Positions 36,501 to 51,500 of a DNA stretch of 64,000 bases are shown here, in pieces. The stretch's first letter is position 1. Every line of letters begins with the position of its first letter. The translations under genes were made by a program, and so were the position numbers. The notes under the pieces are model-generated. The model was not told the DNA's origin and did not search any database. It worked only from the letters and a program-made list of their open reading frames with translations. Source of the DNA: Ophioderma brevispina (Eukaryota > Echinodermata > Ophiuroidea > Amphilepidida > Ophiodermatidae); NCBI GenBank assembly GCA_023653785.1, contig JAMKCH010057039.1, positions 45,191-109,190 of the forward strand. Reading direction: 5' to 3'.

Positions 36501-39500
36501 CAGACAAGATGATCGCCGACTGCTTAATCTGTACCCTAGAGCCCGGAAAATGCCAACGAGCCGTCTTCGTCGTTTGTGGAGAAGACACTTTGGAATCGAC
36601 GTTTCCCGCCAAACTGTAAATCAGAGATTGCTTCAACATGGTTAATGAGCAAGACGAATGACCAAATGTCCACACCCAACCGTTCACCACAGAGTTGACA
36701 CTGGCGAAATGTTGTGTTTATGGACGAGAGCCGCTACATCCTTGACCATCAAGATAGAAGACAAAGGTTCGTCGATTACGTGGTGAGAACCTCCGAGATT
36801 ACTGTATTCAGGAATCGACTCAAGGTGGTGGCGGCTCATTGATGGTATGGGCCGGTATTCATTATGGAGGAAAAACGTCACTTGTGGTGCCAGATGGAAA
36901 CATGAATGCCGTCGTGTCCCTGGACATTCTAGAAAACTACTGTCTGGCACATGCAAGACGGGTTTATGCAAACAATTTTCGGCTTCATGACGCCAAAACG
37001 CCACGCCGCACAGACAATTTCTTGAGGCAGAGGGAGTGGAGCAGTTAATACCATGCCCTGCTTGAGCATGCCTAGGATACCTTAGGCCGAGCCATCAATG
37101 ACAGGGACAATCTTCCTCAAACTCTACAGGAGTTAGCTGAGGCTATGACCGATGAGTGGGACGCTCTGCCCATTGATATCATAAACAACCTTGTGGACAG
37201 TATGCCGCGACGTCTTGACGCACTGATTCATGCCAGGGGTGGCCATACTCGATATTAATGACTGATTGACATTTAAAATAGTACTATTGAACATTTCGAT
37301 GCATAAAATCACCCAAAAATGTGTTATCTGTAAAACTGATTGATGTGAAAAAAATTGTAACAAAATCCTTAAATCTGCTGTTCAAATACCCCCTTTTACT
37401 TTCAGGCCAATGACACAGTTCGTAAAGAGATAATTGTGGACTAAGTTCATGGTGATCTGTTCGGAAGAGACTGATCGATCAAGTAGTGTGGCGATATTCA
37501 CCCTAGATATCATAAATAGTGAGGAAAGAAAAAGAATCAAAACTATCAGACTGCACCAAACAACGTATGGAGAAAAGAAGAAACATGAAGAAAGATGGAG
37601 TCGGAACACAAAACATAGTATACACTGAAACATGCAAAACAATTCGCAAGAAGATAAGAGAAGACATTCGCGAGTACAACACCCGAAAAATAAAAGTCTG
37701 AAGAATGTAAACAAGAAACTCTCAAGTGGTAAGCAGAAGATAATTACCCTCCTTGACAAAAATGGACAGGAATTGAGAGATCAGGATCTCATACTTCGCC
37801 GAATAGAAGAATTCTACGAAGAACTCTGTGACAGTGAAAGAAAAGCAGAAGTGCCGCAGCTACCTACAAGCTCAGAAGAGTTACCAGCCATAACAAGTTG
37901 GGAAGTCGGACATGCCATTCATAGCATGAAAAGGGGGAAAGCACCCGGACCAAACAACATCTTAATATACACAATTGTAGAAGGGGGGATATTGTCGCCG
38001 GAGAGCTTGCTAAGCTGTTCACAACTTGTCTGAAGCACAAACGGTACCACAACAATGGAAAGAGGCAAATATGATCATCCTCTTCAAAAAAGGAGACAAA
38101 CGGGATCTAAAAAACTATCGACCCATTAGTCTGCTCTCAAATGTGTACAAACTTTTTACAAGGATCCTTACCAACAGATTGGAAATCATCCTAGACAGCA
38201 ATCAACCAAGAGAGCAAGCTGGTTTCAGAAGTGGCTATTGCACAATGGACCACATACACACCATCAATCAACTGAAGGGGAAATGCCTTGAATACAACCA
38301 GCCCCTCTGCATGACCTTTATCGATTATGAGAAGGCATTCGACTCCGTCGAAACACAGTCTGTACTAGAAGCTCTACAACCACAAGGTGTGGAAAGTACC
38401 TACATTGATCTATTAAGAGATATATACACAAATTGTACAACCACTGTGACACTTCATAAAGAGAGTGAGAAGATCAACATCAAGAAAGGTGTGAGGCAGG
38501 GTGATACCATCTCACCCAAGATATTTACTGCATGTCTAGAAAGCATATTCCGGTCACTTGAATGGGAAACAAAGGGTGTCAACATCAATGGAGAACGGTT
38601 CAATCATCTTCGATTTGCTGATGCCATAATTCTCATAACAGAGAATCTAGAAGAGCTGGAAGTCATGCTTAGAGAGTTAGCTGAAGCCAGTTAAGGAATG
38701 CGGACTTAAAATGAACATGCAGAAAACAAAGATAATGACAAGCCCACTTGTATCACAGAAGAAAGTCACTGTCGGCGGCTGCCGCATAGAGGAAGTAGAT
38801 GAATACATATATTTGGGACAGCAGTCTAGCCTGGAGGAAAGGGGACAAGAACAAGAGATCAGGAGAAGGCAGTATGGCAAACTAAGTAACATCATGAGAG
38901 GAGACATTCCTACATGTCTGAAGAGAAAGGTCTTCAACCAGTGCATAATTCCAATCATGGTATATGGGGCAGAAACATGGACTCTTTCTGTAAAATGGAG
39001 AAGAAATGGTTTAAAGCAAAAGCTCAACAACAACCTGGAACGCAACATGCTAGGCATCACTTTCAAAAATAGGAAGACAAATAAATGGGTAGAGAACAAA
39101 CCACAACTCAAGACAAATCTTGAAAACATCTAGGAAGAGAAAATGAAGTGGGCAGGGCACCTTTGTATACTGTCAGACAACAGGTGGACCACCAGCAGTC
39201 CACAACTGTAGAACTATGATAGGCAACAGAAACAGGGGAAGACAGTGCAACAGATGGCGGGATGAACTTGATAGTACTGGGGAACAGTGAATTGGTTCAA
39301 TAAAGCTAGTGATAGAGTGGGCGTGGTAGAGGCATACTGAGCTTTCGTTTCGTCCAGCAGTGGACTGATGACAGCTGATGATAAGGAAGATCCCAGTAGC
39401 TTCCCACAAATGCCTTGCTTCCATTGGAAAGTAATTTTGTACAGGTTGCCATGTGGATCTTAGAGATGAAACGCTATAAATAAAATGCAAGTTTTGTGTC

Positions 39501-42500
39501 AGTACTGTCAATTTAGCCATGTTCATCACTACCGACCCACATCAGTACCGGTACAAAAACTCCATTGGAAGCAAGGCATTGTGGAAGCTATTGAACTCTT
39601 CTCTTGGCTTGCTGCTGATGTGATGATCAATCACCAACAATGTAAGAAATCATTCCAAACAATCATAAAAAACAACATTATGAGGCAACAAGGTAAGTAC
39701 TGACATTAGCTATCAAACTGCAATTGTATGATTTTTTTGGGCATTTTTCGACCTGTTTTTTGAGCCCCAAATACCATTTTTGTGTGGAAAATTGTAAAGG
39801 GACGGCACTTCAATAGGTCCAATAAAATAAATCACCATGGTGAAACATTTTCTAGTGATTTCACAAACTGACGAGAATGCATGAATATATATAAAATCAT
39901 ACATGTGACTTTACCCTTAAGAGATATAGTGTGTTCAAAGGCCATTGAACCTTTGAATTCGATTCGTGATTTGACTGGAATATGTTTTGGGAGGCTGCAC
40001 CTCCACAAAACCGTCTGTCCGTGATATTTTAATTCCTTTGGACTTAGCACACATCTCCCGATTAATTTTGATTGCTACAGTCAGGGGCGTAACCAGACTT
40101 GAGTCTCGGGGGGGGGGGCGGCGGCGGCTCGTAAGACTCAAGAAATTTCCCCCAATGCTTGTACCAGCTTCATGGGCGGATCGAGGTTGCTCATATATTG
40201 GGGGGGGCGCCAATTATTCCGGCGAGCGCACCCATAATTTTTCCAGTCGCTGCCAAATATGAAGAGCGGGTTGTGTGTGGGGGGGGGGGGGTGGTTGTGG
40301 GAAGGCAACATACTGCGTCGACCTGGGTGCCCGCAAATACTCATTTTCTCCCTTCTACTTCCTTCTCTTTCTCTCCTCCGTTCCCTTTTCTTCCCTCTCC
40401 TTTCCTCGGTTCCCCTAGATCATTACTCTGAACTGGAATCAATCAAGGGACGGATTACCCGTTACTCTTGTGGCGAAATTCCTTCCTGCACACAAATCGT
40501 GAACATAATGACAACTGAACTGAGTCCTCTCTACTAAGTCTACTACTCTACTACTTGGTCTTCTACATTCTCGAAGGAACAGCACTATTTGGACCGCCTC
40601 TGGAAACATCTCAACACATCAATTTCAACATACTTGGTATTATATGGTACCATATAAAAGGTATTGACACCAGCTATCCGTCATCACAATATTGTATGGG
40701 TTGTTTGTATTTTTCGAACTAATTTGAGCCAAACTGTCATTTTTTTTATAGTGCTTTTTGGCTTTACAACAGTTCAAGAAGAAAGCGTACAAGTACGTAG
40801 ACATACAATACGGCACATACCTCATATTTTCCCACAATGCATGGGCAACTTTTTAAAGAAATACATTAGGTTTTAACATTTCACCCGGGACTTTTAATTT
40901 TTACGTTCTTCACTATAATAGAGTTTTTAAGGCTTATCAACGAAATGTATGTGCGGATTTTTGATTATCTTAGTCAAATAAAAGATATTAATTAAGAAAA
41001 TGGATTGACGTCATTAGTGACTTTTTTTTCATACTAAATTTCGACACAATGAATAAAAATGTTGACCTAAGAATTTTGTTTTAATGTTGTTGGCATTAGT
41101 TTCTGAAATTTTACCTTTCTCGTCTCAAAACTGAGAATCCCGAGAGGATTTGTAAATGCTTTGTATTTCTTTATAATTTGGTGACTTGTGTACGTATTTG
41201 TACATCTACGTACAAGTACGCTATCTTCTGCACTGTTTAAGGGACGTTAAATAAAAATGAATCACGATGATGAAACATTGTTTGGTGATATTCACAAACG
41301 CCATAATGCATGCAGAATAGACCAAATTGATTATATAGAACCAAAAAGTAGGGATTTGAAACATTTCAGATATTTTATGAGATCTTTTTTGGAACCATGT
41401 ATTTAAAATTCATTTCTACAGGGAAGTGGATTTCGGTGTGAAAGCAATTATAGTCCGGCGGGAGCCATAGTCCGTGCTCCATAGACGATAACGGAATAAA
41501 GCGTGAAACTAATGTTGCGTGAAGAGTCAACTGAATTGAGTGCCCTATTCCTTACCGTTGTAGCCGGACTGTCAGTACGCCGGACTATAATTACTTCTAC
41601 ACCTGGCCTATTTTAGGTAATAACATATCGGCATGTAATTAATTCAAATTATCATTTGTATTAATAGTAACATAAGTCTACATGCATGGGTAACCACAAA
41701 GGTCTAAGGTCACATATATGTAGAAAATAATTTTAGTCACCGACTGTCCCTTTGGTGCATAATGGGGGTCCAAGTGGACCCAGGTTAATTTTCTTAGAAA
41801 CGAACTGTAAGATTTTTATATTTTTTCAAAAGTTGTGCAACTGAAAGTTGCTCAATTGCAAACAAAAATTGGCCAAAAAACTTTTGCGTTATAACCCGAC
41901 GCGCGAAATACGAAATCATGGGTCTACATGGACTCTCTTTATGCACTAATGTCATAACGTTCTCGACAAAATGTTAACATGACGTCACTTTAGCCGAGAC
42001 CGTAAGATTAGTGGTACCATATCATTATCAAATCTTTTTTCCATGTTTGTCTTCTAAAGAGCTATTTAATCTATTACAATAATATCACGGTTGGGTTGGG
42101 AATCATTTAAATATAAATTAACTTAATTTACATATTTTAATTCATTTTAACAGTATTTGTGTTAAACACAATACATATATTGCAGTAATCAATGCAATAC
42201 GATTATTTAAAACAAATATAAATCTGATGCTATCCACTAGGAAAGCGAAGGACACCTTTCGGACCTAACACCTATAGATAATAATACCTATCGCCCCTCT
42301 ACCACCCCTCCCTTGATAGCTTAGTTGGTTAGAGCGCCATTCTAGTAATACGGAGGTCACCGGTTCGAATCCGGTCAAGCGCACATGGGTTTCTTTAACA
42401 CTCATGTTCACTGGCCATCTGCAGGGAAAGATTAATAAAATAATAATCATCAATAATACGATTACTTCATGCGGTTGTATATTTTGTGTCATTGCATTAA

Positions 42501-45500
42501 CACACTACAGCAATAATTATGTCGGTTGGTAAAATCTGTGTTGTTATCAGACACACTTAAATCATGGCAGAACAAGTGGCAGATGGCATTCAATGCCCAG
42601 AAATGTTATGTTATGCACATTACTCATTCGTTATCGCCACTGAATTACGCATATTCATTAAATGGCATAAATTTTGCAAGAAACAAATGAGCATACATAT
42701 CTTGGGGTAGACATCAGCAACAAATTAACATGGAACTCACACATAGATCGCATATCAAGTAAAGCAAATAGAACTCTGGGTTTTCTTAGAAGGAACTTAT
42801 ACGACTGCCCCAAACACATAAAAGAAATCTCATATAAAACTATGGTTAGGCCCATATTGGACTACTGTTTACCTGTATGGGACCCGCACACGCAAAAGCA
42901 CATTAATCAATTGGAATCTATACAAAACAGAGCCGCAAGATTTGTGACTGGGGACTATAAAAGAAGCAGCAGCGTAACCGCAATGAAAAATGACTTGAAA
43001 TGGGAACCTTTGCAACAAAGGCGGCAAATCCAACGTTTAATAACCTTTCAACAAGCACTAGCGGGTAACCTGGCCATCCCAGTACACGATGCCCTACAAA
43101 CGGTCAAACGGACTCTTCGCCATACAGCACCCTCGTCGAAAAACTTCATACCAATTTATGCAGCAAGAACTGCTACCAATTTTCTTTTATCCCAAGAACA
43201 CTGGTCAACTGGAACGATTTGCCAAAATACATAACTGAGATACGGGATAAACAGCAATTTAAAGAAGCCGTCATAAAGCACATGAACTGTCAACATAAAC
43301 TGTCATTATCACTCTCTCCACATCAAGTTAATATCAAGCGCACTCCCTGCACGGTTGGCCCCTTTTTAGGGGTGTTGTACAGTATTGGAACAAGACAATA
43401 ACAAACACGCAGTTTCTGTTGGAGTTTCCGTAACCTGACCCATCTGACACACTTTTTTTTTCTGACACACGTATGAATTCGGAAACCCTTACGGAATAAA
43501 CTGGGCTTTATTCCTGAAGGGTTTCTGAATTCATAAGTGTGTCAGAAAAAGAGTGTGTCAGATGGGTCAGGTTACGGAAACTCCGTTTCTGTTGTCTATA
43601 ATACGTCAAAACTTATCATGTGTGTGCATGAAGTTATCCTGATCGTTGACAAAACTTACTTATTGTTCCTGCCCTTGATGACGCTGTCTGCTGAAAGAAA
43701 CGGTCACAGTTTTGGCATTTTCAGGTACTGTGTTAAACTCAGACGTGACGGAGTATGTGGCTATAACGAATAGAGAATGAAATACTTATAATTATTTCGT
43801 CATTCTCAAAAAGGTGTCTTGATTTAGATATAACTTCAGATTATGAATATTATATTATTTTGCCATTTTTGTTCTTAAAGGTGCTTGTTCCGATTTATTG
43901 GTATTGTGTTCTCTACTTCATATGAGAGCCTGGCACTTGCACATACACCCATCAAGTACCGTGGGAAACAAACTTGCGGTTTTGATGGTAGATGCAATAA
44001 TGCATGTTTGCAAAACCCTATTCAATAGTGTCTAATATTGATGGTTAACAACTAAAATGGCGTTTTTTGTTTATATCTTGGGAATTAAAGGGATTTGAGG
44101 GCTCAAATTTCAGGACGACAATGAGAAAAATACGGCCTTTCATCTGATATCAAAATCAATACTACTTCCGGGTAAATCAGGGGGGTCCCAAAGACGATCG
44201 GAACACGCACCTTTAATAGGTGTTAATTGAATCTGCCATGTCGAAAAGCAAAGACACCAAATCGTTCAAAACGGTCAATCCTAACAATTGACCCCCTTCG
44301 CAGAAATTGCCTTGACCTTTTTTATATTTCAAGTTTCAAAAAGCAAACTATATTTGGATTATGTATGACCAGACGTATACTTTTAAAAAGATTCGAACTT
44401 TTATTTTCAAAAATTGTGACCCACGTAGACTCCATTTTAACCAATACCAAAATGGCTGACATTTTAACCCTTGTCTACCTGAGCCATTTTTGTAACAAAG
44501 GGCCATTCTTCGGGATGTCACACACGTGACCGAACTTTATTTGCCTCCCATGACAAAACAAGTAATCTAGCAAAAGTGGAAACATTTTTTTTGGTCAGAG
44601 TTTGTCCAAAGCTAACCAAGAATAATGTTTTGTTTTGTCATGGGAGGCAACTAAAGTTTGGTCACGTGTGCGACATCCCGAAAAATGGCCAGAAACTCCC
44701 GAGGGGGGTGGTTATCCTTTGATTTTCGTTACTGAACATCCGATTCCTGTAAATTTGGTACCACAGGGTAGCGTAGTTTCTTCTTTCCATTGGTATCAAA
44801 ATAAGTACAAACATCCCCATTATGACGTCACTATGACGTCATATGTTGAGGAAAGTACGAAAATACTGAATATTGGGTGGAAGATTGATATTTCACAATT
44901 TTAGCGACTCAAAAACAATATTATAGCACTAAAATGCTTTCATTATATAAAACTAGTCATTTCCCATCAAGTGAAGCCAAAACCCGCATGAAAATATTCC
45001 TAACATTTTGGGCGAAAAATTGAATTTTCCCTATGTGTGTCTATGGAAATTGACAATTTTGCTAACATGCGAACTTTATGACGTCATTGTGACGTAATGC
45101 TAGGCATGTTGGTACTCATTTTGATATCAATGGAAAGAGGAGAACCATAGCTATCTTTTGGTACCAATATCAAGTGCCTGTGATGTTTCTGTGTTGTACT
45201 TGGCATGTTGAAACTTCTCTCCCGAAGGGGGGGGGGTGGTTGCCACACCCCAAATCCATCACTTTGGGATCACCCTGTATCTTACCCATACCCCGGTGGA
45301 TGTTTGTTTTTGAATGGAAAGGAGCGGAAAATGTCAATTGACAATTAAATTAAATAATTCAAAATGCTTCAGTATCTTTAAGGCAACACAAGACCATTTT
45401 CAAGCCTTTGAAATTTGAATCTGTTAAAGTGTCGCGGAATATTAAGATTGTCCTTTTAGTAATTGTGTCAGTCAATGCACGTATAACATTTAATTGGTAA

Positions 45501-48500
45501 AACTAGAGCACATCAGCAAATATGCCAGAACTTTAATATTTTAAATTTTATTTTTTTTTGTTGGTTTGTCGTTCAACCAGACATGAAGCACAAACGAAAT
45601 GATTAAATTGGTAAATTTAATCATTTTTTGTTATAAATTAAGTAATCTATTATCTTCTTAAACAAATTCTAAATAGATATTGAGGAAGACACGCAACTCA
45701 CCATCATCATCCAATATTTTAAGGGTTAAAGCACGTGTGACTTGGTTGGTGACAACAGGAGATAAGTCACACGGATTACTTGGTAAGGCTAGCGTCAATT
45801 GGAAGTTCTCTGTGTCTTCGATTAGCACATCGTTATTTATTGGAACAAGAATTTGTACTTGACTTTCAGACGCAGCAAATGTCACCGTCTCTCTGGAAAA
45901 TGTCGGATAATCAACCCCTTCGGTTGCTGCAGGTGTAGCACTCGGAAATTCAGAATAAACATCTATAAAAACAGTTATTTTTGTACCGTTATACCTGATA
46001 AGCTAACCAAAATGAGAACTCCTCTATGGGTCTAATCTCAACTATTGTATATAAATCGTATTTCACTATGACATTAAACATTTTAAATCCTAAGAATTCT
46101 CGCAAAACGGTATCACTGCATACAGTATAGACAATCAGAAAGGTGTAAAAAAATTTATCGGTGTCCCCTCTAGTTAAAATAAAATACAGGTTGGAGTTAC
46201 TCCCTGATTTTCATATACACGCTTCCTTATTTGACAAAGCAATATTGCTATTGACGATGTTGAAAATGCAACGAATGCTCGAACCTTTCACATTTCAGAT
46301 TATTGCATACAAACATTTTGTTGTTGATTGTTTTGCGTTGAGTTTCGTGATTATGCAGTACCTTTTTCATGAAGTATTTGGTTAAATTAAGCATACATCG
46401 TTTGCATTGTAAAGCATTAATATCGATAAGTATTGATAATCAATAATAAATTTGGTATTGGAAAGAAATTTCTGAAAGGACATGAAGATAAATATGGTCC
46501 ATGTTTTTTTTTTATAAATTGTTATTTTCTCGCGTATTATTTTGACAGCATGAATGTATTATCGTGGTGCGTCTACGAGCTGTAAAAACAGATGCGATTC
46601 TGTTAGTTAATAAAGCAACTAAAGAAAATAAATGTAGTTAATAAAGCAACTAACCAAATGAAATGAAATTGACCAAAAGATAATAAGTGATAAGTCATAA
46701 AAATATGAAGGTGAAATTGAGCTTTAATGAAATATGAACAAGTAGGTAAAGCGCTTTGAGTATGATACCAGAATATATTGCACGAGCGCGCGAGCTAGAA
46801 TAATATTGTACGAGTTGAAGACGAGTAAAATATTTTTCTAGGGAGTGCAATACATTAAAGTATCATACGAAAAAAGCTATTCAATATTTTTATTATTATT
46901 TAAATATCAGGCTGACTCAAACCAAACCCTGCAGTGTTGTAGTCTAACTGGCAAGTCTTGATCAACATGTTCAAACACCCCAGTCTACCAGTCTGAAGGA
47001 TACAGCGTTTCAATTATGTCGTCCTCGCTAAAATATCCGGATGCGATACAATATTAAAAGAATATTGTATTGCATCCAGGGACTTTTACCAAAACTGTAC
47101 AATACAAAGATTTCTTTGTACCACTCGGAAGCCTGATATAAATAATAATGTAAGATATTTTCCAATTGCAATTCTCAATTACTAATTTGACACTAAATAC
47201 TAATTAAGTGTAGATACGACTTTGATGTGCTATAACTTGAAACAAACTGTGAGCGTAACAAAGTCGTATCTGTGCTTTACTGACCTGAAAATGTTACCAG
47301 TGCAATGAAGTCGTATCTGCACAGGTTTGACTTTGTTGCAATAACGAATTGCAAATGTCGTGAATGCGACAGTCGTATTTTCGCAGACTTTGTTGCGTTT
47401 ACAAAAAAAAAATCAAGTTTGTAATGCCACAGAGTAGCATCTGCACCTAATTGATTGATTAAACTATAAGTTAAATATTCATAAAGTATGCGAATTTGTA
47501 AGTTTTAATAACGTGCATGTGCAAAAAAAAATCATTTGAAATTCACTACTAAAGGGACAGGAGGAGATTTTTTGAGGATAAGAATTTCTCTCGATTTGCA
47601 CTTGATCGGTTGTAGAACACCTACAAAGAACGTTTCCGATATTTATTGAACAAACAAGTAAAAAGTAAAAGCAAACACTATGTTTTGAACTTGCATGTTA
47701 TCGTAATCGTGTCCATAGAAAAGCGTGCTTTGATTTTCTATCGTGAACGACAGAAAATTCCAAATCATCATCTTAATGATCGTATTACATATCGACGGCG
47801 TATACGGCTTTTCAGGTGTGAACTAATACAATGGTAAGCGTTCCAATATGCCAAAACCCTGGGTTCGAAAAAAAATGGGAGCTCTTCTTTCTCGAAATAT
47901 CCTCGGGTCTCTTAAATGACACACAAAAATGTTTCACTAGTTTCTCTGTAGATACGACATTGTTACTATCAGACTTGAAACTTTCATATTATTTATACTT
48001 TTCAAATGTATGTCGCAATTAATTGCAGAGTAACTAAGCTTATTCCGTCTAATTAAGTGTAGATACGACTATGTTTCACTATAACTTGACAAAACAGACA
48101 AATTGTGAGTGCAACAAAGTCGTATCTCTACAGTTAACTTAAAAAAAAGACAAATTGTGAGTGCAACAAAGTCGTATTTCTACAGTTTAATTTAAAAAAA
48201 CCAAATTGTGAGTGCAGCAAAGTCGTATCTCTACAGTTTACTTGACAAAAAACAGACAAATTGTGAGTGCAACAAAGTCTTATCTCTACAGTTTACTTGA
48301 CAAAAAACAGACAATTGTGAGTGCAACAAAGTCTTATCTCTACAGTTTACTTGACAAAAGCAGACAATTGTGAGTGCAACAAAATCGTATCTCTACAGTT
48401 TACTTGAAAAAAAAAAACAAATTGTGAGTGCAACAAAGTCGTATCTCTACAGTTTACTTGACAAAAAACAGACAAATTGTGGGTGCAACAAAGTCGTATC

Positions 48501-51500
48501 TCTACAGTTTACTTGACAAAAAACAGACAAATTGGGAGTGCAACAAAGTCGTATCTCTGCAGTTTTGACTTGCAAATGTTGTGTGAATACCACGAGGTCG
48601 TATATGCGTAGTTCTTTTATTTTGGTAGAAGCTAAAATATTCATATTAAACGCATTAAAATGTATTCCTGTGTAAAAATCGTTTTATTTAAAGTTTTGTT
48701 CAATGAAACACAAAAATGTTTCTCCTGTAACAACATGAATAATTTACAAACACAATGATTTTATTTGGGAATAAAAAACAACAACAATAAAACAAGCAAA
48801 CAAACAGGTTAATGTACATTGTTCTGCAAAGCGGAACTTTTTCATATTTGATGTTTCATGTACTTCTCACACAGCAAGTAAACATGTTGCATAACTGTAT
48901 CACCTTTCAATCAATCGCCAGCCACAAAAAGATATAATAACAAATAAGAGGGTTATCTTTAGAGAAAATACATTGAGAGATTTTTGTTGTGGTGTTTTAT
49001 TTTAGTGAGAAATTTGATAAAATATTGAGTTGCTTTCAATGCAAGAGACTTACCTATACAACCAGGCGCATCAGTCCTTCCAAACCGGCATATATCGACC
49101 GCTATTACTTTCTCGTACTCAAACGCCGTAACTTCAGCATCACACATCTCGTAGAGAGCTGAAAATATAATTAGAGAATAAAAAAAGGAAAAAAAATAAA
49201 AAAAATAAAATCGTGTCAGATTGGATGGGCAGTCCATATTTTGAGTAAGTGTGGACTCCTAACTTTTATTCTCATCTTATTTAGTTTTGTTGTTTTAATC
49301 ATCGAAAATATTTTTATTTCATAATATTATTAACGATAAAATATATTCCCCCGCTGTCAAAAATGAACCAACCCGTACTAGCTGCGTGCACTGCGTACCT
49401 TATACACGCGCGCTAAACACTTGCTGCGACGAACGCACATCTAAATATGTCCATATAAGATAGGCAACAACCAATGATATTGCGTGTTTGATACTAAACC
49501 CCGCCCACTGAATAAGAATAGAAGATCTTTCAGAAATCTATCGCTCTATCTCTCTCTCAAACTTATACGCTAAATCTGAAAGGAAACGGCTCGGACAGTG
49601 CACTTTTACATGCTAGGCTCCTGATCCCGACGCTTCGAATGGTAAATGACATCGCCAGATAAAGAGAGAAGGCCCTCTAATAATCATAGTTATATTTCAC
49701 CTCAATTTGAGTTAGTTTTTACAACTACTTAAAGTGGATGCCCTATTGTTACTCCTCAAAATGGAGATTTTGGTCGCAGAAGAAAGTTCAGAATTATTTT
49801 TCTTCATTTAATTTACCCCAGTGAAATTTTAGGTCCAGGAAATTTTTCGTTTAATTTATGACAAACCTTAATGCGAATACTACTTTATTTACTATACACT
49901 GTCCTAGTGTGAGCCAATTTAGTAAACATTTTTTGCTCCCCCTATCCAACGGCTGTCCCTATTTGACATCAAAAGGTGTATCAGATTTTTTGGTGATATG
50001 TTTCAATGTGAGGGAGAAAATATATGAAAGAATGTGCCATGACCGGGCACCCACCTTGAATCATTTACGCAATTCTCATGTGTTTTAATCCCAAAATTCT
50101 ACTGTGGTCCGAGAAAAATATGAGAAATGTCTGATGAGGGGCATGCTATCTGGAAAAAGCAAAGCTGCTCTTTGTTATGAAGCTCGTAAGATAGAACTGT
50201 TTGTCCCCATAAGCTACAAGAGTTACTGAGACGCCCTTATGGTTTAGTCAGAGACACTAAGTCCTGGGATTAGTAATCCGGGGGACGTGCAGAGGACCTT
50301 AGTCGCACCAGACAATGATATATAGAAATTTTAGTCCTAAAAGTGGGAATGAAAGTCCGTGGTGGACTATGGCAGTCCTGAGGATGTATTATTTTTTAAT
50401 TTGCTAAACGGGGTCCACAAGGGGGGGTGGGGGAGTCAAGACCACGATCATAGGACATGGGTCCAATGACCGCAAGTTTCTGTATGCCATTAGATACTTT
50501 CCATGGACAGCCGTCCAGGGGGACTATTTATATACTCCCACAGGTACACATTTACACAGCTGGGTACAAGGGGTAATAAGGTAAAAGCGCCTTACTCAGG
50601 GCGCAACACTTGGCCACAGCTGGGCTATAACTCACAACCTTTTTGCGTCAGGATCGGGCGCTTATCTACTGTACCGCTAGCTACCAGGTATAAATCATTA
50701 GGAACAAACAAAATCAGCACAGGAATCATACTTACTATCATCGTTGACGATGGTAACTTCAACCGTATCCGGCGTTATTATTTCACCTCTGTTGGACACA
50801 CCCTCATCAAGCTTTACACAAAATTGCTCATCCTTTGCGTCCGTATTTCCGTCATCGTCATAAATGTAAATATCCACAGTTGACTCTGTCTCACCGATTC
50901 CGAAAGTAACAGCCTTTCCGGATTCAGCGGCATAGTCATTGTCACCGGTTGCGTATGTCATGACCTCTCCACAATTCTCGGTGACGACATCTTGTGCAAC
51001 AAATAAATGACCCTTTTTATTAGAACACTTTCTCATCGAATTTTTCAATATCTACATACATCTATAAGAGATATTATTATTATTAACGAAAGGTAATTGT
51101 TTTTCTCATTTTTAATTTTGTATTTTTCTTTTGTAAAGCAGATTACAGGAACAAATACGCATGCGCTCATATCTCTTTTGGAATGTCAATGAACTGATTA
51201 TTTTGGTCATGGTTGTTGTTTGGTTACAGAGTAACTGAGAAATTTTGTCAAACTCTGCAGAAAACGATACGAAATGAAGAATAATGTTGAAGCCATGGAA
51301 CTAGTTATCTTAATTACTGTACAACATTCAAGTTCTGGATATCAGTATCATTTAAAGGGGGATGGCCCGATTTAAGGATATGAAGTTTCATCTTGATAGA
51401 TTGGCCTTCACTCCAAAACCCCATCTGTAAAGTTTCGCTCCGATATTTCAATCCGTTTTGATGCGAGAGCTGAAAACGTGATTTTGTAAGCCCCATAGAG

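Noticed and set aside
42310..42383. Functional tRNA-Thr gene
   Set aside because: Promoter boxes are perfect but the acceptor and anticodon stems do not pair properly; recorded with low confidence as tRNA-like.
43537..43773. Plus-strand frame of 78 codons
   Set aside because: It is the shadow of the minus-strand Calx-beta 4 exon plus the MITE arm.
48056..48620. Regularly spaced repeats that could suggest a CRISPR array
   Set aside because: Spacers are not unique, the units are contiguous and diverged, and the context is animal intron; it is a minisatellite.
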